A program made the position numbers and the translations under genes. DNA of 13,527 nucleotides from JBBRYK01 sp038237665 (GTDB lineage: Bacteria; Actinomycetota; Thermoleophilia; Gaiellales; Gaiellaceae), in assembly GCA_038237665.1 (NCBI GenBank), contig JBBRYK010000077.1, positions 1 through 13,527 of the forward strand. Reading direction: 5' to 3'. Positions 7,416-13,527 of this stretch are shown here, one piece after another. The notes under the pieces were generated by a model that saw only the letters and a list, made by a program, of their open reading frames with translations, made no database searches and was not told the origin of the DNA. Numbering within the stretch: the stretch's first letter is position 1; every line of letters begins with the position of its first letter.

Positions 7416-7727
7416 ATGGCGGGCCTGGCCGGAGAACGGATCCGCCACACGGTCGTCTTCGACCTGCGCCACCCCGGCGGATCGACGGAGGAGGCCGAGT
7501 TCCTGGCCGCGGCGGAACGGCTGGCCGGGATCCCGGGCGTCGACCGCTTCGAGCTGCTGCGCGAGGTGAGCCCGAAGAACCACTACCGCTTCGGGATCTC
7601 GATGGAGTTCGCCGATGCGGCGGCGTATGCGGCCTACAACGACCACCCCGAGCACGTTCGCTTCGTGCAAGAGCGCTGGCTGGCCGAGGTCTCGGACTTC
7701 CTCGAGATCGACTACGCGCCCCGGTAG
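7416..7727 (+). CDS. Dabb-family small protein (dimeric alpha/beta barrel, stress-responsive type)
   Basis: 103 residues from ATG 7416-7418. The sequence fits the Dabb family of small ferredoxin-like-fold proteins: IRHTVVFDLRHP at 9-20 (first strand), a helix across about 24-38, RFELLREVSPKNHYRFGISMEF at 44-65 (two strands), and AYAAYNDHPEHVRFVQERW at 70-88 carrying the conserved HPxH segment, then a final strand EVSDFLEIDY. Members form dimers with a pocket at the barrel; known relatives include polyketide cyclases and stress proteins, but most have no known reaction and none can be assigned here. It starts 59 bp from the divergent sheath-like gene, so a shared control region is possible, and ends 6 bp before the stop of the convergent small gene. 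Confidence 0.8.
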   Translation: MAGLAGERIRHTVVFDLRHPGGSTEEAEFLAAAERLAGIPGVDRFELLREVSPKNHYRFGISMEFADAAAYAAYNDHPEHVRFVQERWLAEVSDFLEIDYAPR

Positions 7728-7737
7728 CCGGCGCTAC
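7724..7737. terminator. Inverted repeat spanning two convergent stop codons, possible bidirectional terminator
   Basis: GTAGC and GCTAC form a perfect 5-bp stem around CGGC, with one more G-C pair outside (7723/7738). The left arm holds the TAG of the Dabb gene (7725-7727) and the right arm the complement of the TAG of the small minus-strand gene (7734-7736). There is no T-run on either side, so it is not a classical intrinsic terminator. Confidence 0.25.
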
Positions 7738-7922
7738 CCGTGGGCGGGCTCGTCGCGTGGACTTCGGTCCGCTTCGACCTTGACGAGCTGGGAAATGGCC
7801 TCGTCCAGCTCCAGAAGGGCCGCCCGTGCCTCGGCGGTCGCCTGCTGGCGCCGCTGCCAGAAGTTGTCCAGCTGCTCCCACGCCTTCTTGGCCCGCCTGA
7901 ACGCGATCTCGTAGTCGTCCAT
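7734..7922 (-). CDS. Small charged helical protein, unknown function
   Basis: 62 residues from ATG 7920-7922; a GTG two codons upstream (7926-7928) is an alternative start. The product is hydrophilic and probably one long helix or coiled coil (YEIAFRRAKKAWEQLDNFW, then ATAEARAALLELDEAISQLV), ending in a short disordered tail, RSPRDEPAHG. There is no signal peptide, membrane segment or metal motif, and I do not recognise a family. Codon use matches the neighbours (mostly G or C at third positions), which supports real coding. It lies 25 bp downstream of the EamA transporter gene on the same strand and could be the last gene of a typA-transporter transcript. Confidence 0.55.
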   Translation of the reverse strand: MDDYEIAFRRAKKAWEQLDNFWQRRQQATAEARAALLELDEAISQLVKVEADRSPRDEPAHG

Positions 7923-7953
7923 CGCCACCAGTCTAATGAGGTCGACGTTCGCT

Positions 7954-8805
7954 TTAGGGCGAAGTCGTACCGGCGGGCACAGCGTCGATCTGGCTCCTCT
8001 GTGTCGTCTGCACCAGGACGGCGAAGATCACGACACCTCCACCGATCAGCGTCGTCCGCGCAGGGCTCTCGGACTGCACGATCAACACCCAGAGCGGGCC
8101 GAGGACGATCTCCAGCAGCGTGATCAACGCCACCTCGGCAGCCGGGATCAACCGGGCGCCGATGGTCATGAAAGCGAGACCGAGGGCCATCTGGCCGACG
8201 CCGAGCAGCAGGAGGTAGACGAGGTCGTGGCCCGTGATCGTGGAAGGGTGAGCCAGCGGCGCGACCGCGAGCACGAGGAGAAGCTGCGAGAGGCAGACGG
8301 CCGGTGCCATCGACACATCTCGCCGGTGCCGCGTGATCACGATGCCGATTGCGAATGCGAACGTCATCACGAGCGACGCCGTAACGCCGAGCACGCCGCC
8401 GCTGCCCGGGCCACCGACCATCAACGCCACTCCGGCTACCGCACCGGTCATCGCCAGCCAGGCCCGGGGTGTGATCGACTCGCCGAGCGTGAGCCACGCG
8501 AGCACCGCGGCGGCGATCGGCGCCACCGCCTGCATGAAGAGCACGTTCGCGACGGTCGCGTGATTGAGGGCGACGATGAAGGAGCCGGACGCGATCGCCG
8601 TGCAGACAGCGACGGCGAGACCCGCCGTGCCCATCGAGCGAAACGCCGTCAGCGTGCGGCCGCGGTTGGAGATCGCAACGAAGCCGGTGAGAGCGATGCA
8701 CGCGATCGATGCGCGCCCGGCTATCTGCGTCGTGGTGCCGACAGAGAGCTCGCGCTGCAGCACGCCGGCTGTCGACCAGGCCGCCGCCGCCAGGGCAACG
8801 AACAA
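7954..8805 (-). CDS. EamA/DMT-superfamily transporter
   Basis: About 283 residues with ten hydrophobic helices arranged as two five-helix repeats, the pattern of the drug/metabolite transporter superfamily in the cytoplasmic membrane. Helix 1 is LFVALAAAAWSTAGVLQREL. The first repeat holds GSFIVALNHATVANVLFMQA at about 74-93 and AAAVLAWLTLGE at 98-109, the typical end of an EamA repeat. The second has GQMALGLAFMTIGARLIPAAE at 204-224 and LLEIVLGPLWVLIV at 230-243. The first usable codon is TTG at 8803-8805. The frame is open upstream without ATG or GTG in the next tens of codons, so the true start may lie somewhat further upstream. Likely roles are export of amino acids or metabolites; the substrate is unknown. 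It follows typA by about 60 bp on the same strand. Confidence 0.85.
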   Translation of the reverse strand: MFVALAAAAWSTAGVLQRELSVGTTTQIAGRASIACIALTGFVAISNRGRTLTAFRSMGTAGLAVAVCTAIASGSFIVALNHATVANVLFMQAVAPIAAAVLAWLTLGESITPRAWLAMTGAVAGVALMVGGPGSGGVLGVTASLVMTFAFAIGIVITRHRRDVSMAPAVCLSQLLLVLAVAPLAHPSTITGHDLVYLLLLGVGQMALGLAFMTIGARLIPAAEVALITLLEIVLGPLWVLIVQSESPARTTLIGGGVVIFAVLVQTTQRSQIDAVPAGTTSP

Positions 8806-8866
8806 CTGCCCCCGCCGCCGGACGCCCCTGGCCTCGATCGGAGATCCCGTCCCCGACCAGCTCGAG

Positions 8867-10712
8867 CTAGACCGGTGCGAGCCCGCGTGCCTTCCGGCTC
8901 GTGGCGCTCTGGCGCCGCTGCGCCGACAGCTCGACCTTGCGCACGCGCACGTGTGCCGGGGTCACCTCGACGCACTCGTCCTCGCGAATCAGCTCCAGCG
9001 CCTGCTCGAGGGAGAGCGGTCGCGGTGGAATCAGTCGGACGAGCTCGTCGGCCGATGCCGAGCGCATGTTCGTCAGCTTCTTCTCCTTGGTCGCATTGAC
9101 GTCGAGGTCCGCGGCGCGCGCATTCTCGCCGACGACCATGCCCTCGTACACCTCAGTGCCGGGGCCGAAATAGAGCGAGCCCCGCTCCTGCAGGTTGAAG
9201 AGGGCGAACGCCGTCGTCCTGCCGCGGCGGTCGGCGACGAGACTTCCGGTCGGGCGCGCCCGGAGTTCGCCGAACCAGGGTTCGAAGCGCTCGAAGACGT
9301 GGTGAAGAATCCCGGTGCCACGGGTCTCGGTCAGGAACTCCGTGCGGAAGCCGACCAGACCGCGCGCCGGGACGATCACTTCCATGCGCACCCAGCCGGT
9401 GCCATGGTTGACGAGCGCCTCGGTGCGGCCCTTGCGGAGGGCGAAGAGCTGCGTCACCACCCCGAGGTACTCCTCCGGCACGTCGATCGAGACGCGCTCC
9501 ACGGGCTCGTGCAGGGCGCCGTCGATCCGGCGGGTGATGACCTGCGGCTTGCCGACGGTCAGCTCGAATCCCTCACGACGCATCTGCTCGACGAGGACTG
9601 CCAGCTGCAGCTCGCCCCGGCCCTGCACCTCCCAGGTCTCCGGGCGCTCGGTGGGTAGCACCCGGAGCGACACGTTGGCAACGAGCTCGGCGCGAAGCCG
9701 GGCGTCGAGCTGGCTCGCGGTGACCTTGTCGCCGTCCAGGCCGGCGAGCGGCGAGGTGTTGATTCCGATCGTGACCGAGAGCGAGGGCTCGTCGACCATG
9801 ACCACCGGGAGCGGACGTGGGTCCGCCGGATCGGCGAGCGTCTCGCCGATCGTCACCTCCGGGAGCCCCGCCACCGCGATGATGTCGCCCGGGCCTGCCT
9901 CGTCCGCCTCGACCCGGTCCAGCGCCTCGGTGACGTAGAGCTCGGTCACCTTCGCGTTCTCGATCGTTCCGTCCGCCCGGCACCAGGCCACCTGCTGCGC
10001 GCGCCGGATCGTTCCGTGCAGGATGCGACAGAGCGCCAGGCGACCGACGTAGGGCGACGCGTCGAGGTTCGTGACGAGTGCCTGGAGCGGATGGTCCGCG
10101 TCGCTAGCTCGGTGCGGGAATGTGTTCCAGGATCAGGTCGAGCAGTGGAGCGAGGTCGGGCCCGAGCGTGTCGGGATCGGAGTCGAGCGACGCGCGGCCG
10201 GCCCTCGCGTTGCAGTAGACGATCGGAAACTCGATCTGGCTCTCGTCGGCATCGAGGTCGAGGAACAGCTCGTAGACCTCGTTGACGACGGCCTCGATCC
10301 GTGCGTCCGGCCGATCGACCTTGTTCACGACCAGGATCACCGGCAGGCGTGCCTCGAGCGCCTTGCGCAGGACGAAACGAGTTTGTGGGAGCGGTCCTTC
10401 GCTGGCGTCGACGAGCAGCAGCACGCCGTCGACCATGGTCAGGCCCCGCTCGACCTCACCGCCGAAGTCGGCGTGGCCCGGCGTGTCGACGATGTTGATC
10501 TTCGTACCGCCGTAGCGCACGGCGATGTTCTTGGCGAGGATCGTGATGCCCTTTTCGCGTTCGAGATCCATGGTGTCGAGAACACGCTCGGCGACGTCCT
10601 GGTTGGCGCGGAAGGCGCCGGACTCCCAGAGGAGCGCGTCGACGAGCGTCGTCTTCCCGTGGTCGACGTGGGCGACGATCGCAACGTTCCGAATGTCCGC
10701 GCGCAGAGGCAC
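8867..10712 (-). pseudogene. typA: typA/bipA translational GTPase, interrupted by a one-base frameshift
   Basis: TypA/BipA is a ribosome-associated GTPase of the EF-G class involved in ribosome assembly and stress growth. The first half (10712-10104) starts at GTG 10710-10712, MPLRADIRNVAIVAHVDHGK, and holds the GTPase motifs: G1 AHVDHGKTT at 14-22, switch I EREKGITI at 51-58, G3 DTPGHADF at 76-83, and G4 NKVD at 130-133. It ends PAPS followed by TAG. Removing one base at about 10104 restores PAPSYDADHPLQALVTNL, and the second half then runs without a break to TAG at 8867-8869, with domain II, the EF-G-like domain (RGELQLAVLVEQMRREGFEL), and the TypA-specific C-terminal domain (GTGILHHVFERF, RRGRTTAFALF, ERGSLYFGPGTEVYEGMVVGE in segments). 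The corrected product would be 614 residues, the normal TypA length. Either a recent mutation or an assembly error is likely, because no other damage is seen. Confidence 0.85.
10104..10104 (-). other. Frameshift site in typA (one extra base creating TAG)
   Basis: On the minus strand the gene reads CCG AGC TAG CGA CGC GGA. Deleting the G of the TAG gives CCG AGC TAC GAC GCG GAC, that is P-S-Y-D-A-D, which continues in the frame of the second half. There is no slippery run or Shine-Dalgarno-like element of the kind used by prfB just before the site, so programmed frameshifting is not supported. Confidence 0.8.
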
Positions 10713-11034
10713 TGCCTTCGAGGGTAGCCGCAGGAGCTCGAACCGCTCGCCGGGCGCTTCGACTCGGTGCTTTCGAGCCGGCTGGGGAGAGCCGCCGCGC
10801 CACGCCGCATCGGGCGCCGGCGGCCCTCCGAATCGCACGTTGGTCCGACAACGCTCAGTCGGAAAGGGCCGATCGGCCTATTCCGTCTGTCGCTGAGACC
10901 TATCAGCCGTTCGGATGGGGGGTTGCAGGCAGTGCAAAGAGCGAGGCGTCGACCCCGCAGACGGAGGGAGTGGTCGTCCCGGTCCTCGATCAGCAGGCGC
11001 TGACGCGCAGTGGCACCGCTCGATCGAGAGCTGA
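10713..11034. other. Gene-poor stretch between typA and the LuxR remnant
   Basis: About 320 bases without a convincing intact gene. The minus strand just before the typA GTG has a weak GAAGG ribosome-binding-like sequence. A copy of the 26-bp direct repeat lies at 10902-10927. From 10970 a plus-strand frame reads VVVPVLDQQALTRSGTARSRAD and stops with TAG at 11036-11038, overlapping the stop of the LuxR remnant. This resembles, weakly, the end of the PRC-barrel-like gene seen intact at 12644-12883 and may be its decayed copy. No clear promoter could be fixed by eye. Confidence 0.4.
10902..10927 (+). repeat. 26-bp direct repeat, copy 1
   Basis: This copy matches the one at 12441-12466 in 23 of 26 positions, same orientation, 1539 bp apart. 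The shared core is ATGGGGGGTTGCA preceded by AGCCGT. It lies about 110 bp beyond the stop of the LuxR remnant and about 190 bp upstream of typA. Confidence 0.65.
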
Positions 11035-11139
11035 CTAGCGCAGCACGCGTTCGTAGTCGCCGTGCTTGAGCAGGCCGTGGACCTGCGCCCACCGGCTGGC
11101 CTCGGTACGGTTCGCCAGCCCGAGCTTGCGGTAGATGTT
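11035..11139 (-). pseudogene. C-terminal remnant of a LuxR/NarL-type response regulator
   Basis: The last 34 codons and the TAG stop (11035-11037) of a LuxR-type DNA-binding domain remain, beginning NIYRKLGLANRTEASRWAQV. The intact regulator at the right end of the window reads NIYRKLETSNRTEASRWAQV at the same place, so the two are clearly paralogous. At DNA level the match ends abruptly at 11139 (GTAGATGTT on the plus strand), where the other gene continues with its recognition-helix codons and this one switches to unrelated sequence. The receiver domain and most of the helix-turn-helix are missing, so it cannot work. Its stop overlaps a plus-strand TAG, just as the intact regulator's stop overlaps that of the PRC-like gene. 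Confidence 0.8.
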
Positions 11140-11629
11140 CAGTCCCGACCTCCGCCTTCTGGCCGGGTCACGTGGCGTAGACGCCGGCGACCCTGCCGAC
11201 TACACGCCGACCGATATCGACGGCCGGAGCCGCCCGCAGGGTGGCGGGCCGGACATTGGCGCAGCAGAGCTCGAGACCTGGGCTGCTCGTGCCGATCGTG
11301 TCTGTGCCGCCCCGTCCGCCCATCCCGTGGTGGCTCCGAAGACGCGCACGAGGGCGCGCCTCGTTGTCTATGTCCGACGGTTCCAAAGCCAGATCGCGGG
11401 AGTCGTGAAAAAACACGGAGCCATCCGCCTAGTCCGCCACAAGGCGGAGACCAGGGCGCTCAACCTCGAGCGAGCGTTGCTGCGTCAGCTCAAGACGGTA
11501 GCCCAGGAGCTCCACTCGGGCCGAACGTTCAAGCGCGACTTTGCGAGGTTGACAGCGAAGCGCGCCCCGCTTGCTCGGCGTGCGCCAAGGTGCGCGAGGA
11601 TCGTCAAGCCAGCTAAGGCAGCCGCGTGA
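11135..11629 (+). CDS. C-terminal piece of a beta-helix 'choice-of-anchor'-type protein, 5'-truncated
   Basis: 164 residues. Residues 3-46 read SPDLRLLAGSRGVDAGDP, then DYTPTDIDGRSRP and GGGPDIGAAE, the end of a secreted parallel beta-helix protein of the choice-of-anchor type, in which a last coil ending DAGD...D..G..RP...DIGA.E is common. Such proteins are normally several hundred residues with a signal peptide; none of that is present. The ATG at 11135-11137 lies in the LuxR remnant and is the antisense of its Asn-Ile codons, so the start was supplied by the junction. Residues 65-164 are unusually basic and helical (LVVYVRRFQSQIAGVVKKHG, then ERALLRQLKTVAQEL) and have more A/T-ending codons than the neighbours. 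Probably a non-functional remnant, though the frame is open. Confidence 0.55.
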   Translation: MFSPDLRLLAGSRGVDAGDPADYTPTDIDGRSRPQGGGPDIGAAELETWAARADRVCAAPSAHPVVAPKTRTRARLVVYVRRFQSQIAGVVKKHGAIRLVRHKAETRALNLERALLRQLKTVAQELHSGRTFKRDFARLTAKRAPLARRAPRCARIVKPAKAAA

Positions 11630-11762
11630 GTTCTGCTCGTCTTCGGAGGCCAGGCCGGGACAGCCCTCGAAGCCTCCGGGGATGGCGCCTCTGTTTTGGC
11701 CGCCGATCTGCTGTTTCCTGACCCTCGACCATTCACGTCTGACCGGGGATCAGTGATCCACC

Positions 11763-12386
11763 GTGCCACTTCGGGCGGCCCTGGCTAAAGGCGCTTCTGA
11801 CCCTCGTTCGAGCACGTTGGTCAGCGCCTGGGCCGCGATCGCGGGATTGATGCTTCTGATCTTCGGCGTCCTCGCGCTCGAGCTGGCGATCGAGGGCTCG
11901 GCCGGGTTCTGGTGGGAACGCGGGCTGACATCGTTCCTGCTCCGGCAGTGGACCACAGGACCCGTTGAGGAGGCGCGACACCTGTCGCACCCCTTGCTCG
12001 GATGGCCCGCGTTCGGATCTTCGTGCTGGGCGTGGGTGCCGCCGCCGTCGCTGCGACGGTGCTGGCGAGCAGAGGCCTCAGCAGCGGCACCACGAGGATT
12101 ACCGCGGGTGAGAGGGCCAAACCCCGCCGCCGATCGCCGGCCACCGCCACCGTGTGTGCCGAAGGACTACGAGGAAGCACGGCCGCAACGGCCATCGTGG
12201 CCGTCGCGTGGCCGCTCGGGTCAGACGCTCGCCACCGGTCGGCGACGGAGGGCAGCTCTACTCGTTCTCCGGCGGTCATTGGCCCTCGGACGTCATCGCA
12301 GGCTGGGCTCGCTCGCGTGCGCCTGGGTCGCGCTCTGCCGGCTGGTGCTGGCAGCCTCCGGGCATCGCACGACTACCGGAGCGTGA
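11763..12386 (+). pseudogene. Degenerate PAP2-family phosphatase gene
   Basis: PAP2 enzymes are membrane phosphatases acting on lipid or sugar phosphates. From GTG 11763 the frame gives a plausible N-terminus with helix WAAIAGLMLLIFGVLALELA, then GLTSFLLRQWTTGPVEEARH and LSHPLLGWPAFG. The reading then moves to other frames: a helix IFVLGVGAAAVAATVLASRG (about 12014-12073), AATAIVAVAWPLGSDARHR (about 12186-12242), then GGHWPSDVIAGWA (about 12270-12308), the family's C-terminal HxxxD motif, and finally, back in the first frame, LGSLACAWVALCRLVLAASG to TGA 12384-12386. At least three frame changes are needed and the PSGH motif is no longer readable on this strand. The first frame is open throughout, so a gene finder may call a 207-residue protein, but its middle part would be nonsense. 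Confidence 0.7.
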
Positions 12387-12440
12387 CGGGCAAGCTCAGC
12401 CGGACCATCTGTCAGCGCCCACACGCACTAGATCACCGAC

Positions 12441-12466
12441 ATGAGCCGTCCGAATGGGGGGTTGCA
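12441..12466 (+). repeat. 26-bp direct repeat, copy 2
   Basis: Second copy of the repeat at 10902-10927 (three substitutions, no gaps). It lies in the roughly 250-bp gap between the PAP2 pseudogene and the PRC-like gene, about 180 bp upstream of the latter. Nothing else recognisable was seen in that gap. Confidence 0.65.
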
Positions 12467-12643
12467 CGTGCTGAGCGGATGCAGGAGACTCCTTCCTTGG
12501 GAGCGGGCAGGGATCACGTGTCCACGGTGAGTCTCGCGGGACAAGCTACTCAGCCGGCTAATTGCCGGCCCGGACGCGTACCCATAGATGAAGCACGGGA
12601 GACGATCCGGCTCGGGAGCCTCTGCCGGCTTGCCGCCGCCGAA

Positions 12644-12883
12644 ATGTATTATGTCGTGGGCGCCGATGGCGAGGAGATCGGCACGGTCGTCGCAGTCGAG
12701 GCGGCCGGGCGCCGCGCCGTCCCTCAACACGTGTTTCTGCGGCGGCGGTCGACGCACCGGATCGAGCGCCTGCCGTTTTCGTACGTGACCGCCGTCGACG
12801 CTGTCGACCACGTGGTCGTCGTGGCCCTCGAGCGGAGAGCGGTCGATCGGCGCCGATTCCGGGTCCTCAGCGGCGAGCGCTAA
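12644..12883 (+). CDS. Small PRC-barrel-like protein, unknown function
   Basis: 79 residues from ATG 12644-12646, the first in-frame ATG near the domain. The frame is open upstream and the preceding ETIRLGSLCRLAAAE might belong to the protein if a non-ATG start is used. YYVVGADGEEIGTVVAVE resembles the first strands of a PRC barrel (hydrophobic, D-G-x-x-I-G-x-V), followed by a basic HVFLRRRSTHRIERLPFSYV and a last strand DHVVVVALERRAVD. PRC barrels serve as small binding modules in RNA processing and photosynthetic proteins; no role can be assigned here. Codons end mainly in G or C, supporting coding. Its TAA (12881-12883) overlaps the stop of the convergent LuxR-type regulator, which hints at a linked pair. 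The family call is tentative. Confidence 0.5.
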   Translation: MYYVVGADGEEIGTVVAVEAAGRRAVPQHVFLRRRSTHRIERLPFSYVTAVDAVDHVVVVALERRAVDRRRFRVLSGER

Positions 12884-13527
12884 AACGACGAGGCGAGGCG
12901 CGGGCCGGCGTCGGACTCGAGCAGGTCGTGCACCTGTGCCCACCGGCTCGCCTCGGTTCGGTTCGACGTTTCGAGCTTCCGGTAGATGTTGGACAGGTGG
13001 AACTTGACCGTCTGCTCGGTCACGACCAGCCGCTGCGCCACCTGGGCATTCGTGAGGCCTTCCGCCACGAGCTTCAGGATCTCGACCTCGCGGCTTGTCA
13101 GCCCATGGGCTTCCACCAGAACCCGGGGAGACGATGCTGTACGGGTCGGCGTGGCCGCCAAGTGCATGGAACGGTCGAAAACCTGCCGGATCGCAGAGAC
13201 GAAGTCTTCCGGCTGTACGGTCTTGACCACATAGGCCGCAGCGCCGGCAGAGAAGGCCGAGGCGATGACCTCGTCCGACTTGCTGCGGGAAAACACGACT
13301 GCTTTCAGGCCGGCAACCGCCTCGACGGCCCCTCTGAGACACTCGAGGCCCTCGATCTCACCGTCGGCCCGTCGCGTTTCGATGTCGACGACGAGCAACT
13401 CCGGCTGCGCTTCTTTCACGGCGGATAGTCCGTGCGTCGGTGATGTGAACTTCGCGAGGACTTCGACTCCCAGCTTCTGAAGAGCAACCTCGACGATGTC
13501 GAGCCAGAGCGGATGTTGGTCGATCAG
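12880..13527 (-). CDS. LuxR/NarL-type response regulator (5' end beyond the window)
   Basis: 215 residues are visible; the frame is open to the right edge, so the true start is outside and an internal GTG at 13417-13419 is not the start. The visible protein begins LIDQHPLWLDIVEVALQKLG, inside the first strand and helix of a receiver domain. The likely phospho-acceptor is Asp48 (LLVVDIE), the switch residue Ser80 (VVFSRS), and the conserved Lys102 (AAYVVKT). A linker (about 120-142) leads to a LuxR helix-turn-helix at about 143-201: LTSREVEILKLVAEGLTNAQ, then TEQTVKFHLSNIYRKL, with the usual REVE and recognition helix intact. It is a two-component transcription factor; no histidine kinase is in the window. 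Its final residues, SSF, end at TAG 12880-12882, overlapping the stop of the PRC-like gene. A truncated paralogue lies at 11035-11139. Confidence 0.9.
   Translation of the reverse strand: MIDQHPLWLDIVEVALQKLGVEVLAKFTSPTHGLSAVKEAQPELLVVDIETRRADGEIEGLECLRGAVEAVAGLKAVVFSRSKSDEVIASAFSAGAAAYVVKTVQPEDFVSAIRQVFDRSMHLAATPTRTASSPRVLVEAHGLTSREVEILKLVAEGLTNAQVAQRLVVTEQTVKFHLSNIYRKLETSNRTEASRWAQVHDLLESDAGPRLASSF

Noticed and set aside
10100..10110. Programmed +1 frameshifting in typA.
   Set aside because: There is no upstream Shine-Dalgarno-like stimulator or slippery codon, and TypA is not known to use it; mutation or sequence error is simpler.
10439..11092. Long minus-strand frame across the typA start and the gap beyond.
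   Set aside because: It overlaps typA in another frame, is low-complexity Arg/Ser/Pro-rich, and crosses the repeat and the LuxR remnant without any family resemblance.
11821..12279. A minus-strand frame reads DPSGHATATMAVAAV, a striking PAP2-like active-site string.
   Set aside because: The other PAP2 parts (N-terminal helices, GGHWPSDVIAGWA, C-terminal helix) are on the plus strand, and the same bases read AATAIVAVAWPL there. Ala/Thr/Val codons are nearly self-complementary in a shifted frame, so the string is probably an antisense mirror. A small local inversion inside the pseudogene is not fully excluded.
12428..13342. 304-residue minus-strand frame overlapping the LuxR gene.
   Set aside because: It is an out-of-frame shadow of the regulator, with no domain of its own.
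13417..13419. GTG as the start of the right-end LuxR regulator.
   Set aside because: The frame continues upstream to the window edge with good receiver-domain sequence (LIDQHPLWLDIVEVAL), so the gene is simply cut by the edge.

Overview
The window is GC-rich, mostly protein-coding DNA with strongly G/C-biased third codon positions. Gene density, GTG/TTG starts, few Shine-Dalgarno sites and the family mix suggest a high-GC bacterium, most likely an actinobacterium. A deep lineage such as Thermoleophilia is a guess from gene content, not something the sequence proves. No rRNA, tRNA, CRISPR array, transposase or integrase was seen.

Left part (1-4.0 kb): the tail of a probable membrane protein (+) converges on leuD and leuC (-), the two subunits of an isopropylmalate-dehydratase-type enzyme, which overlap by ATGA. 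A short cobalamin-independent methionine-synthase-like protein (+) starts only 28 bp from leuC, divergently. It converges on an O-methyltransferase (-).

Middle (4.0-8.0 kb): the O-methyltransferase, a 14-helix DHA2-type drug exporter and a contractile-tail sheath-like protein lie in one direction (-) with small gaps and may form one transcript. The sheath-like protein is the oddest gene here. It stands alone, lacks the usual N-terminal arm, and is fused in frame to a C-terminal domain that begins FFDGRLLTAADL. A Dabb-family protein (+) diverges from it.

Right-middle (7.7-10.7 kb): typA/bipA, an EamA transporter and a tiny helical protein, all on (-). typA is complete apart from one extra base at about 10104, which makes a TAG stop between its GTPase domain and its later domains.

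Right part (10.7-13.5 kb): a scarred region. The last 34 codons of a LuxR-type response regulator (-) abut the C-terminal end of a beta-helix 'choice-of-anchor' type protein (+) at a sharp junction near 11139/11140, and both genes have lost their 5' parts. A PAP2 phosphatase gene with several frame changes follows. Then come an intact PRC-barrel-like small gene (+) and an intact LuxR-type response regulator (-) that runs off the right edge, with overlapping stop codons. A 26-bp direct repeat (23/26 identical) lies at 10902 and 12441. The sequence around the first copy looks like a decayed duplicate of the PRC-like/LuxR pair around the second.
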